Below, piece by piece: positions 5,738 through 12,527 of a stretch of DNA of 23,818 bases. Both the position numbers and the translations under genes were made by a program. Numbering within the stretch: position 1 is the first letter of the stretch; every line of letters starts with the position of its first letter. This stretch comes from a virus: the IMG/VR virus record IMGVR_UViG_3300009537_000179, positions 1-23,818 of that record. One strand, given 5' to 3'. Below the pieces are notes generated by a model, which did not search any database, had not been told where the DNA came from, and saw only the letters and a list, made by a program, of their open reading frames with translations.

Positions 5738-6063
5738 TGGAACTTCCAATTGCCAATGGCTTCCCACTCCAGAGTGCCGCGACGAGTGGTGCAGGCCAAG
5801 TGGCCGAGTTGAAGGCTCTTGCACGGAGTCTGGTAGCCTACATTACAGGCACAGGTGTGGTCTCGACGGGAGCCGTCCAATTAGAGACAGCGCCATCAAA
5901 GGATTATGCAGGCACTTGGGCAGCTATAGGTTCGCCTGTGACAGTAGTTTCGGGGACAACTATTGCTGTTACGTCCGTTGCTCCCTATGGCTACGTGCGC
6001 GCCAGAATTAGCACAGCCGTTACGGGTGGTGGCTCTGTCACCGTACAATTGTTTGCACGATAG
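5737..6063 (+). CDS. Small beta-rich structural-type phage protein
   Basis: The 108-aa product has a short helical start, then an Ala/Gly/Thr/Val-rich beta region (GTWAAIGSPVTVVSG, YGYVRARISTAV, GGSVTVQLFAR). The pattern is like small Ig-like or jelly-roll virion proteins of many phages, in which the chain ends with a YVRA strand and a TVQL strand. AGGAGAT lies six bases before the ATG at 5737, which settles the start over in-frame codons upstream. The stop overlaps a GTG of the next gene as TAGTG. A virion decoration or tail accessory role is an inference from composition only. Confidence 0.7.
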   Translation: MELPIANGFPLQSAATSGAGQVAELKALARSLVAYITGTGVVSTGAVQLETAPSKDYAGTWAAIGSPVTVVSGTTIAVTSVAPYGYVRARISTAVTGGGSVTVQLFAR

Positions 6064-6413
6064 TGTCCGTTCGACTGAGGCGAGTGGGCTACACCCTTTT
6101 GGGAATGGTAGCCATAGCTATGGTCGGGCACGATGTCTCGGTAGCCTTTGCACAAGATGGAGTGGTCGCCGTGAGTGGCGTCAGCGTCTTTGGCTTGACC
6201 GGACTGGTTGCCATCGTGGGAGTTGTTGGCTCGTGGGTTCGAATGGAAACACGATTGGCTGATATGCGGGATGGCTTTCGAGAACACAAAACGCGTGTGG
6301 ACGAGAAGATTGAGTTGTTGGTGCCACGGGAAGAAATTGACAGGCGATTTGACATGCTAAGCAGAAAGATAGACGAGTTGCCTGAAAAGGTGGTGCGACT
6401 GATTCATAAGTAG
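6063..6413 (+). CDS. Membrane protein with C-terminal coiled coil
   Basis: The 116-aa product has two hydrophobic segments (residues about 8-30 and 38-58) followed by a charged coiled-coil-like region (METRLADMRDGFREHKTR onward) and an RLIHK end. The first segment could be a signal peptide, since VAFAQD resembles a cleavage site. Positive residues precede it. The GTG start overlaps the previous stop (TAGTG); the ATG at codon 15 is an alternative. The layout of membrane anchor plus coiled coil fits a holin partner, an antiholin or a spanin-like protein. It lies directly before the best holin candidate, with its stop inside the hairpin that covers the holin SD. No family was assigned. Confidence 0.6.
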   Translation: MSVRLRRVGYTLLGMVAIAMVGHDVSVAFAQDGVVAVSGVSVFGLTGLVAIVGVVGSWVRMETRLADMRDGFREHKTRVDEKIELLVPREEIDRRFDMLSRKIDELPEKVVRLIHK

Positions 6414-6429
6414 TCTCCTCAAGGAGGTT
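6412..6429 (+). promoter_or_regulatory. Hairpin sequestering the SD of the holin candidate
   Basis: Bases 6412-6418 (AGTCTCC) can pair with 6423-6429 (GGAGGTT) around a TCAA loop, with four Watson-Crick pairs at the core plus wobble and AT pairs. The GGAGG core of the SD for the ATG at 6432 is inside the stem. The upstream stop codon (6411-6413) overlaps the stem foot, so a ribosome ending there would open it. This suggests translation coupled to the upstream gene. Confidence 0.45.
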
Positions 6430-6431
6430 TC

Positions 6432-6638
6432 ATGAGTTCCATCATCGAGTGGTTTGCAGGCAAGAAGACCTATCTGGCTATGGTATTGTTGGTCATTGCC
6501 TATGGCGGTCGCATGTTTGCACCGGACCTCGAACCTGTGTGGCAGTGGTTTGAGCGAGCGGGTATTGGTTTGGGTGGTGTGGGTCTGGCTGACAAGGTGC
6601 GTCGGGAAGTGACTGGTCCTAAGGAGCCGACGTCATGA
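6432..6638 (+). CDS. Holin candidate
   Basis: The product is 68 aa. A short amphipathic start (MSSIIEWFAGKKTYL) leads into a hydrophobic segment (residues about 14-31), a short loop with DLEP, a second hydrophobic glycine-rich segment (about 40-54, AGIGLGGVGLADKV) and a charged tail. Two membrane spans, a KKTY start and a short charged C-terminus are typical of small phage holins, which pierce the inner membrane to start lysis. AAGGAGG lies just upstream but is in a hairpin. The stop overlaps the next ATG (ATGA). The endolysin candidate is far away at 18717, so the lysis genes are not in one cassette. Confidence 0.6.
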   Translation: MSSIIEWFAGKKTYLAMVLLVIAYGGRMFAPDLEPVWQWFERAGIGLGGVGLADKVRREVTGPKEPTS

Positions 6639-7318
6639 AGGTGATGCTTGGGCTTCTTGGTGTTTTGTTGGTCGCAAGTGTGGCATCCAGCACCAAGAGA
6701 CCAAACGATCGGGTGCTGCCTGTCGTCAAGATGAATCCGGTAGAAGTGGTGGCGTTGGGACCGAACGTCATCATCAGGGGCTATTGGAAGGCGACAGGCA
6801 ATCCTGGCAACATTATTACTCAGTTGGTGACGGGAGGGACAACGCGACAGCACGATCTTCCAGGGTCGGCAACGAGTGACACATTTCAAATAGCCCGTCC
6901 GGCTGCAGGAACGACGATTACTGGAAACTTTTGTGTGCAGTCTCGACGTGTTGGATGGACATCAAGTACGAATGTGTGCTCTCCGTGGTCCTACGCTGAG
7001 GTGGGCACTCTTCCTCCACCTGTAATTGACTCTGTGCGCGCTGACACGTTGGTGGTTTCCCTCAGTCTATTTCCTGACACGTCTCGTGTGTTGGTGGGTG
7101 CTTCGATTGAGTTTTGTCCAGTGTGGGGCTTTGGTGATGGCGCGGTGGCTTTGAGGGCTGTGGATCAGACGCCTGGATGTCTGACGTACATTGCTGGTAA
7201 GCCGCAAGCGAGTGCCCTTCAACAGGCCATGATTAACGGTCGATGTCTGAGTTGGAAAGTCACAAGTGGCACCTTTGATCCACGCCATCCGTGTGATCAG
7301 GTGGTAGTGGGAGCCTGA
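6635..7318 (+). CDS. Secreted six-cysteine beta-rich protein
   Basis: The 227-aa product begins with a Sec-type signal peptide (MKVMLGLLGVLLVASVASS; cleavage likely near residue 19). There is no lipobox cysteine. The mature part has two beta-rich regions: about 30-125, like a fibronectin-III or Ig fold, and about 130-227. Six cysteines (100, 115, 161, 182, 204, 220) look like three disulfides, consistent with export. An exported phage protein beside membrane proteins might act in the periplasm, in superinfection exclusion, in lysis or as a virion component; none is shown. The ATG overlaps the previous stop. Confidence 0.6.
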   Translation: MKVMLGLLGVLLVASVASSTKRPNDRVLPVVKMNPVEVVALGPNVIIRGYWKATGNPGNIITQLVTGGTTRQHDLPGSATSDTFQIARPAAGTTITGNFCVQSRRVGWTSSTNVCSPWSYAEVGTLPPPVIDSVRADTLVVSLSLFPDTSRVLVGASIEFCPVWGFGDGAVALRAVDQTPGCLTYIAGKPQASALQQAMINGRCLSWKVTSGTFDPRHPCDQVVVGA

Positions 7319-7320
7319 CC

Positions 7321-7545
7321 ATGCCTGTAACGCTACGTGACCTCACTCCAGAGTTGATTGAACGGTTTGCGTCACGAGCGAGGCAGGCGAGTGGATGGGG
7401 ACGAGGGAAACCAGGACCGACGCTGAAAGAGTTGGCGAAGGAGTTTGATATGTCTATCAAGACGGCACAGCGTCTTCGTGTGCGGTTGGGCCTACAGGCC
7501 AAAATGCCACAGAGGAAGTCATGCGAGTCGATCACGCAGATGTAG
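7321..7545 (+). CDS. Small helix-turn-helix protein
   Basis: The 74-aa product contains a clear HTH segment at about residues 33-58 (PTLKELAKEFDMSIKTAQRL, then RVRLGL), as in small DNA-binding regulators and transposase-like N-termini. The basic first half (SRARQASGWGRGKPG) could add DNA contacts. It starts two bases after the preceding stop with GGGAG upstream. Its last 25 bases overlap the next gene. A regulator inside a structural and membrane gene set is unusual. Binding to the divergent-region palindrome is conceivable but only a guess. Confidence 0.6.
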   Translation: MPVTLRDLTPELIERFASRARQASGWGRGKPGPTLKELAKEFDMSIKTAQRLRVRLGLQAKMPQRKSCESITQM

Positions 7546-7799
7546 GTCGATGGGTTGAGAACGTTCCCTTGATGTTTGGGTCGCTGGTCATGTTGACCTA
7601 CGGCATGGGAGAAGCTCTGACGCACTCGGGAATGGTTGGTCGGTGTGGAGATCATATAGATGCAGGATTTCCGTGGGGGCTGGTAGTGATTGTGTCAGCG
7701 AGCGTGGTTCCAAAGACGATTGGTCGTGCGACGGCAGGAGATGTGTGGTCAAAGTTGGCTGGCATAACGGGACAACATAAAACTAAGGATGATGCCTGA
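7521..7799 (+). CDS. Two-span membrane protein, possible holin-like
   Basis: The 92-aa product has two hydrophobic segments (about 14-36 and 50-64), a short loop with Cys42, and a C-terminal region VPKTIGRATAGDVWSKLAG ending in a charged tail. AGAGGAAG lies just before the ATG at 7521, and the TGA overlaps the next ATG (TGATG). The arrangement resembles small phage membrane proteins annotated as holins, but the holin candidate at 6432 is closer to the usual size and shape. It could be the antiholin or an inner-membrane exclusion factor. No catalytic motif is seen. Confidence 0.55.
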   Translation: MRVDHADVGRWVENVPLMFGSLVMLTYGMGEALTHSGMVGRCGDHIDAGFPWGLVVIVSASVVPKTIGRATAGDVWSKLAGITGQHKTKDDA

Positions 7800-9064
7800 T
7801 GGCTGAGGTGTGGGCCAACGCTTCTGAGAGTTCGATTGTCGGGGACATTCTCGATACCGATCTCACGATTACTTTGCCGACAGGCGAGGGTGCACGGTTT
7901 GCTACTCCGGCAGGTGGGGATTATCAGGTGGCCACTCTGCGATTGAGTGTATTGCCTGGTGCCATCTTCGAGATCATACACATTACTGATAACACAGCGG
8001 ATGTGTTGACGGTGACGCGAGGGGAGGAAGGCACAACACCATTTGCGTGGACACACGGAACACGAGTAATTGGCTCTCCATCGGCTCAATCGCTGGTGGA
8101 TTTGGCTGTGGGAGGTGGTGGAGGTGAGGCTAACACAACGAGTAATGAAGGCGGAGGAGAAGGGCTGGCGTTGGCAAAGGTTGGGGACAATTTGCCATTT
8201 AAATCTTTGGTAGCAGGCAGCAATATCATTTTGACGCCTTCGGCAGATGAGTTGGAAATTGCTGCGGCTGGAAGTGTTGGGGAAGCGAATACATCATCCA
8301 ATGCTGGAGCAGGTGCTGGGTTAGCGAAGGCAAAGTCTGGTATTGATCTGCCATTTAAGTCGTTGGTGGCTGGTGCGAACATCACTCTGACTCCTTCAGC
8401 GGATGAAGTAGAGATTGCAGCAGCGGCTGGTGGAGGTGGTGGAGGGTACGGGCCGGACGAACCACCCTCGACGCCCGACGCAATGGATGATGAGGCGACG
8501 ACAGATAAAGGGCCGGGCGGGACGGGATTGTGGGCCTGGCGAAACCAGGGAAGCGCGACATATGCCTATGTCTCAGGTTCTCTCTACGTGACAGCGCCCC
8601 AAAGTGCGACGGAAAGCCTACGCATTTTTGAGCAAGTTGCGCCAACGGCTCCGTGGCGCATAAGGGCTAAGTTATCTCTTACTGCTCGGTCCCAAGATTT
8701 TTCACGGGCTTTTCTAGGCGTTTTGAGAAACTCCGACGGTAAGTCAACACAAATAAATCAAGCGCGCATCGGAGTAGCGTCGATGGCAGTGGAACGCTAC
8801 TCGACGGTGACGACATGGGACTCTCGGCCAGTCCTTATTTCTGACGGTTATCCGTGGCGTCCTGTATACTTTGAGATCGAAAACGACGCCACCAACCTTA
8901 TCTTTCGCGTATCGGGTAATGGCGTCGTCTATAGTCAAGTATATACCGAAACAATTGCTGCCTGGGTCACTACCGTGGATCGTGTCATTATCGGGGCCAA
9001 TGATTTGACCAACACTGCGAACGGATCTACGCTCGTTGTCGATTGGTTCCGGAGGGTTGCGTGA
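7799..9064 (+). CDS. Fiber-like protein with duplicated module and lectin-like C-terminus
   Basis: The product is 421 aa. Residues 1-105 form a beta-rich N-terminal region. Two copies of a module (109-157 and 161-209) share GEANT, an SN-glycine run, L-P-F-K-S-LVAG and LTPSADE; such GEANT/LVAG modules are common in phage fibers. A glycine linker (210-217) leads to a C-terminal domain (about 228-421) that looks like a concanavalin-type jelly roll, with WAWRNQG and IRAKLSLTAR segments and an end reading STLVVDWFRRVA. Codon use changes from G-rich to more mixed near 8560, consistent with swapping of the distal domain. Likely role: virion fiber or appendage binding a host sugar (inference). Confidence 0.7.
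   Translation: MAEVWANASESSIVGDILDTDLTITLPTGEGARFATPAGGDYQVATLRLSVLPGAIFEIIHITDNTADVLTVTRGEEGTTPFAWTHGTRVIGSPSAQSLVDLAVGGGGGEANTTSNEGGGEGLALAKVGDNLPFKSLVAGSNIILTPSADELEIAAAGSVGEANTSSNAGAGAGLAKAKSGIDLPFKSLVAGANITLTPSADEVEIAAAAGGGGGGYGPDEPPSTPDAMDDEATTDKGPGGTGLWAWRNQGSATYAYVSGSLYVTAPQSATESLRIFEQVAPTAPWRIRAKLSLTARSQDFSRAFLGVLRNSDGKSTQINQARIGVASMAVERYSTVTTWDSRPVLISDGYPWRPVYFEIENDATNLIFRVSGNGVVYSQVYTETIAAWVTTVDRVIIGANDLTNTANGSTLVVDWFRRVA
8123..8425 (+). repeat. Duplicated 49-residue module in the fiber-like gene
   Basis: Copy one (8123-8269) and copy two (8279-8425) encode near-identical protein units, each from GEANT through LPFKSLVAG to an AAA end. The DNA is diverged at third positions, so the duplication is old or kept by protein-level selection. 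Confidence 0.75.
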
Positions 9065-9264
9065 TTCCTTCAGTTACTTCTGTAGGGACGTTGGCTCTAA
9101 CGCAGGGTTTGCCGTTGGTGGAGGATGGATTTGAGTTGGATGGCTTGGAGATGGGTGGGCTGTTGGATATGACGATGGAAGTGGATGGGTTGTTGGAGGT
9201 GGGAATTGACATCGGTTCCTTGATGGCAGGAGCCGTCAAAGTGAACACTGGAGAAGATCAGTGA
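9061..9264 (+). CDS. 67-aa acidic repeat protein
   Basis: A GTG at 9061 overlaps the previous TGA (GTGA) and has GGAGGG five bases upstream. The product has a repetitive acidic centre: LPLVEDGFELDGLEMGGLLD, then MTMEVDGLLEVGIDIGSL, in which D-G-L or a related triplet returns every few residues. Hydrophobic residues alternate with Asp and Glu, which suggests a small beta-roll or an extended strand repeat. Asp-Gly turns can bind calcium, but no canonical motif is present. It sits between the fiber-like gene and a small structural protein, translationally coupled to both. Not recognised as a family. Confidence 0.6.
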   Translation: MIPSVTSVGTLALTQGLPLVEDGFELDGLEMGGLLDMTMEVDGLLEVGIDIGSLMAGAVKVNTGEDQ

Positions 9265-9578
9265 CGCCTCGTGCCTTCTACTATCTGAACAGCAATCTCA
9301 TGCGAGTGGTGGGACTGCGGAACAAGGTAACGAAGCAGTACATTACGAATACCTCTGGTGTGACGGTGACAGTGGAGTTGTTGCCGTCTGTGACAGGTGG
9401 ATCGAGGGCGATGACGTATGTGCCAGGATCGAAGGGTGTGTGGGAGGTTGTCTATCCCTCTGACGTTGGCGTGACACTGGCAGAGACGTATACCGCCCGT
9501 ATCAGTGCCTCAGGAGGTGTCTTCCTGGCAGGTAGGTGGAATGTCGAACTCGTAGTTGAAGAGAGGCTAGATACATGA
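9261..9578 (+). CDS. Small beta-rich phage structural-type protein
   Basis: The 105-aa product starts at a GTG overlapping the previous stop (GTGA), with GGAGAAG upstream. The chain is almost all beta: TNTSGVTVTVELLPS, MTYVPGSKGVWEVVYP, AETYTARISASGG and RWNVELVVEERLDT. This order resembles small Ig-like proteins encoded before the portal in some phages, where a Y-PGS-G-W turn and a W-VELVVE final strand recur. A role at the head or tail surface is inferred from that and from position; there is no enzymatic motif. Its stop overlaps the portal ATG (ATGA), so the two are coupled. Confidence 0.65.
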   Translation: MTPRAFYYLNSNLMRVVGLRNKVTKQYITNTSGVTVTVELLPSVTGGSRAMTYVPGSKGVWEVVYPSDVGVTLAETYTARISASGGVFLAGRWNVELVVEERLDT

Positions 9579-11632
9579 CGACACCAGACATCATCTTCCG
9601 GAGCGAAAGCGTGGACGTGGGGGAGAGCGTCACGGAAGACGATTTGAAGCTGCGGGAAGAGGTGATTGCGGAGGAGACGAAATCCAAGTTTCCACCGCCT
9701 ATTATCGAGGTATCTGACGAGCGGTTGGAAGCCTTCAAGATTTGGCTTGATCAGTGGTTGGAAGACTTGATTAGCGACCAAACGGAAAAGCATCGGGAAT
9801 GGGAGGAGCAGGAGGAGGCCTACAGAGCCCTTCCACAGCCCCGAAAGACGAGGCCCTATGTTGGGGCGAGCAGCGACGTGATTCCGGTCATGGCAATGGC
9901 AGTAGACCCCATCCATGCCCGTTTGGACACAGGGATCTTCAAGCAGGATCCAGTGTTCCGGCTGAAAGGCCTGAAGAAGTCTGTCCTCAAGTACACCCAG
10001 GCCCTGGAATCGTGGGTGGACTACTACCAGAAGAACAAACTCAAACTACGGTTGGTATCGTCGCCCAGGACCCACGAGTTGGTGAAGCTGGGGACCTGCG
10101 TCTTCAAGACGGTCTATGATCGCCAGGCCGCGAAGATTCGGACCTACGATGATGACTGGGAGGTGGTGGAGAAGACGGAGGTGCGGTTTAGCGGTCCACG
10201 AGTGTTTGGGATTTCCTTGGGCGACTTCCTGTTCCCAGCCAGCTACCAGTTCCTGCAGGACTGTCCGATCGTTGCAGAGCGGCAACGGACCAGTTATTGG
10301 AAGCTGAAGGTGGCCGAAGCAAGTGGAAAGTTGGCCAATGTAGACGAGGTGAAAGATCAGGAACGGAATGATCGGACCCAGTTGGAAGATGTGCGGGAGG
10401 AGATGACGGGGCACAAGAGTACTCGTCGCTATCACGATGACATCGTGGTGCATGAGATCTGGTGTGACTTCGACATCGATGGGAACGATCTGCCTGAGCA
10501 CTTGGTGTGTACGTACCACCGGGACACTCGCACGATCCTCCAGTTGCGCTATAACTGGTACTTTCATCAGCGAAAGCCCTACACCGTCATTCCCTATTCC
10601 GTGACCAACGAGTCGCTCTATGGGATCGGGGTGGGGGAGATGACTCGGCACCTGCAGGACGCAATGACCAAGTGGCATCAGATGGCGACAGACAATGCCT
10701 ATCTGTCGAACATTCGGATGTTCATTGTGAAGAAGGAATCAGGCATAGAGGAGGTTCCCCGTCTATATGCTGGTCGTTGCTTTTTCGTTGACGATCCTCG
10801 TAGTGATTTCATCCCTTTCGCTAGTGGGGACATATATCCTTCAACACTTGCAGAGCGACAGAACCTCTTTGGGTTGGTGGAGAAACGAACGGGGGTTAGT
10901 GATTACCTCACTGGGCGGGAATCTCCTATTATTGGCAGTCGCGCTACTGCTACTTCGACTCTTGCTCTGATCCAGGAGGGTACGAAACGGGTTGAAGAAG
11001 TGCTGGAGAACATCCGGAATGGGTTTGGGGAGATTCTCGAAAACTGCATATACATTTGGATTCAGTATGGGCTGGACGATCTCGATGACATCGTGTTTGG
11101 AGACGACGAGGTGGGGGCGTTGGTGCGGGAGTTCTTCACCACGGTAAGTGCTGAGAATGTCAATGGCGCGTTGGCGATCGACCTGTCAGCAACGGATGCT
11201 GCAGGCAATCGTCAGGCCGTACAGCAGATGCAGTTGCAGATCATCCAGATCATGATGCAGTACTTGGAGAAGGTGGTGGAGGCTGGCGCGGGTGCTATGC
11301 AGGCGATGCAGACCCAGCCGCAGTTGACTGAGTTGATTGCCGACGTAATGGCAGCGGCACGGAAGATGTTCCGTGACCTCTTGCATGAATACGAAATTCC
11401 AAATCCTGATGATTACCTGCCAGATCTCGAAAGGTATCTACGGCCCAATGTCGGACAGACTCCGGAACTTGGACAAGGAAACGGCGGAGGTATTGAAGGA
11501 CTCTTTGGTGGAACTGCAGGACCAGGAGGCGTGGTCCCTGGTGGTGGCGCACCTGGCGGATTTAGAGGCCCAGTCCCAACGGCGCCTGGAAGTGGAGGAC
11601 AACCACCTGGTGCTATACCGTTTGCAGGGTGA
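9575..11632 (+). CDS. Portal protein
   Basis: The 685-aa product forms the dodecameric gate for DNA at one vertex of the head. Its length, an acidic helical N-terminus, the RPYVGASSDVIPV segment (93-105) with the following MAVDPIHARLDTGI, and a long helical wing and barrel part match portals of P22-like and related podoviruses. Residues about 560-620 are Gln/Met-rich helix (barrel-like), then a Gly/Pro-rich tail from about 625. Two odd features: codon use shifts to T-ending codons in about 10760-10975, and the tail is overprinted by another gene. It stands directly before the scaffold and capsid genes. Assignment is by sequence character and gene order. Confidence 0.88.
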   Translation: MTTPDIIFRSESVDVGESVTEDDLKLREEVIAEETKSKFPPPIIEVSDERLEAFKIWLDQWLEDLISDQTEKHREWEEQEEAYRALPQPRKTRPYVGASSDVIPVMAMAVDPIHARLDTGIFKQDPVFRLKGLKKSVLKYTQALESWVDYYQKNKLKLRLVSSPRTHELVKLGTCVFKTVYDRQAAKIRTYDDDWEVVEKTEVRFSGPRVFGISLGDFLFPASYQFLQDCPIVAERQRTSYWKLKVAEASGKLANVDEVKDQERNDRTQLEDVREEMTGHKSTRRYHDDIVVHEIWCDFDIDGNDLPEHLVCTYHRDTRTILQLRYNWYFHQRKPYTVIPYSVTNESLYGIGVGEMTRHLQDAMTKWHQMATDNAYLSNIRMFIVKKESGIEEVPRLYAGRCFFVDDPRSDFIPFASGDIYPSTLAERQNLFGLVEKRTGVSDYLTGRESPIIGSRATATSTLALIQEGTKRVEEVLENIRNGFGEILENCIYIWIQYGLDDLDDIVFGDDEVGALVREFFTTVSAENVNGALAIDLSATDAAGNRQAVQQMQLQIIQIMMQYLEKVVEAGAGAMQAMQTQPQLTELIADVMAAARKMFRDLLHEYEIPNPDDYLPDLERYLRPNVGQTPELGQGNGGGIEGLFGGTAGPGGVVPGGGAPGGFRGPVPTAPGSGGQPPGAIPFAG
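10767..10970 (+). CDS. Candidate nested two-helix membrane protein in portal gene
   Basis: This 67-aa ORF lies in the +1 frame of the portal gene. AGGAGGT (10749-10755) stands 11 bases before the ATG. The product has two long hydrophobic runs, MLVVAFSLTILVVISSLSLV and an Ile/Leu/Ala run near the end, around a polar loop with QSDRT and RNERG. The portal codons here are unusually T-ending, which is exactly what makes the +1 frame hydrophobic. Either selection keeps the nested gene or a recombined segment with other codon habits creates it by chance. If real it resembles a small holin or membrane toxin. It is a candidate only. Confidence 0.35.
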   Translation: MLVVAFSLTILVVISSLSLVGTYILQHLQSDRTSLGWWRNERGLVITSLGGNLLLLAVALLLLRLLL

Positions 11633-11720
11633 AATCCAGGGCTATAAGTCAGCCCGTGGAGCAGTGAAGGACTTGTTGCGGGAGTTGCAACTAATCATGG
11701 ACGGAGGAGCAAATGAGTGA
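11448..11720 (+). CDS. Coiled-coil protein overprinted on portal tail
   Basis: The 90-aa product is highly charged and helical: MSDRLRNLDKETAEVLKDSL, a middle with EAWSLVVAHLADLEAQ, and a LQGEIQGYKSARGAVKDLLR segment. Small helical proteins with an LQGEI motif are often encoded just after podovirus portals; the function is not known to me. The first 185 bases share sequence with the end of the portal gene in another frame, and its last eight bases overlap the scaffold candidate. The SD is weak (AAAGG, about 13 bases upstream). Coding character is clear past the portal stop, so the gene is probably real. How far it extends into the portal is less sure. Confidence 0.65.
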   Translation: MSDRLRNLDKETAEVLKDSLVELQDQEAWSLVVAHLADLEAQSQRRLEVEDNHLVLYRLQGEIQGYKSARGAVKDLLRELQLIMDGGANE

Positions 11721-12507
11721 TCCAGTAGGGGCCACATCGGTCGAGTTGGAGGAGTTCGGGACGGAAACCACAGTCGCGCCTCCACCGAAGTTGGAAGAAA
11801 TGATGTTGGACGGGGACGATGTTCCTGAGGAGTTGCGGGGCAAGACGGCAGCGGATGCCATTGCACGGACGAAGGCGTTGTCCGAGGCGCTGAAGCTGTC
11901 GGAGGATGCGAGGAAGCAGTCAGACCTGATGGCCCAAACGGCCCTTAGGACACAGCCAACCCCGCCAGCCCCGCCTGCAGAAGAGCCGGAGATGTCGGAA
12001 GAGGAGTTGACACAGCTTCATGAGGACAATCCGTTGGCCGCAATTCGCGTGATGAACGCGCAGGCTATCCGGAGAGCCGAGAAAAACCTGGAAACACGGC
12101 TTCGACCACTCTTTTCTGGAACCTCGAAGTCCGTCGAAGAGCAGGCACGGGCCAAGTATGCCGATGAATTTGCGCTGTTTGGGGATCAGATCACGGAGAT
12201 TGCTCGTCAAGTGCCCAATGCAGAGGCTGTGTTGGCCAATCCAAGTGCTTGGGATGACATCGTATCCCTGGTGCGGGGTCGTCCAGGCAATTTCGACCGC
12301 CTGGTGGAGCGTAAATCGGCCCCAAAGACCGAAGAAACACGTCGTGCAGCCCAAAATGTGCAGTCGGAGACCGTAGGATTCAGTGGGACGGAGGCGCGAG
12401 TGGGATCTCGACCGATGACGGTGGCCAATTTGGACCCAATTCAGCGTGAGATCGCAGATAAGTTGGATATGACGCCCGAAGAGTACGTCAAGTGGTCTCA
12501 AGTTTGA
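11713..12507 (+). CDS. Scaffolding protein candidate
   Basis: The 264-aa product sits between portal and capsid genes, the usual place for scaffold, which guides procapsid assembly and is then lost. Its sequence fits: acidic disordered N-terminus, a Pro-rich linker at about 81-90 (TPPAPPAEEP), then a long charged helical region (AIRRAEKNLETRLRPLF; SKSVEEQARAKYADEFALF), with a C-terminus ending DMTPEEYVKWSQV. The ATG at 11713 overlaps the upstream stop. No protease motif is seen, so scaffold removal may not need a protease encoded here. Assignment is by position and composition. Confidence 0.7.
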   Translation: MSDPVGATSVELEEFGTETTVAPPPKLEEMMLDGDDVPEELRGKTAADAIARTKALSEALKLSEDARKQSDLMAQTALRTQPTPPAPPAEEPEMSEEELTQLHEDNPLAAIRVMNAQAIRRAEKNLETRLRPLFSGTSKSVEEQARAKYADEFALFGDQITEIARQVPNAEAVLANPSAWDDIVSLVRGRPGNFDRLVERKSAPKTEETRRAAQNVQSETVGFSGTEARVGSRPMTVANLDPIQREIADKLDMTPEEYVKWSQV

Positions 12508-12527
12508 TCTAACAAGGAGTGTGGGTC

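Noticed and set aside
10046-10678. A 210-codon minus-strand open frame inside the portal gene
   Set aside because: Antisense shadow of a well-supported portal, with His/Pro/Leu-rich content typical of reversed GC-rich codons.
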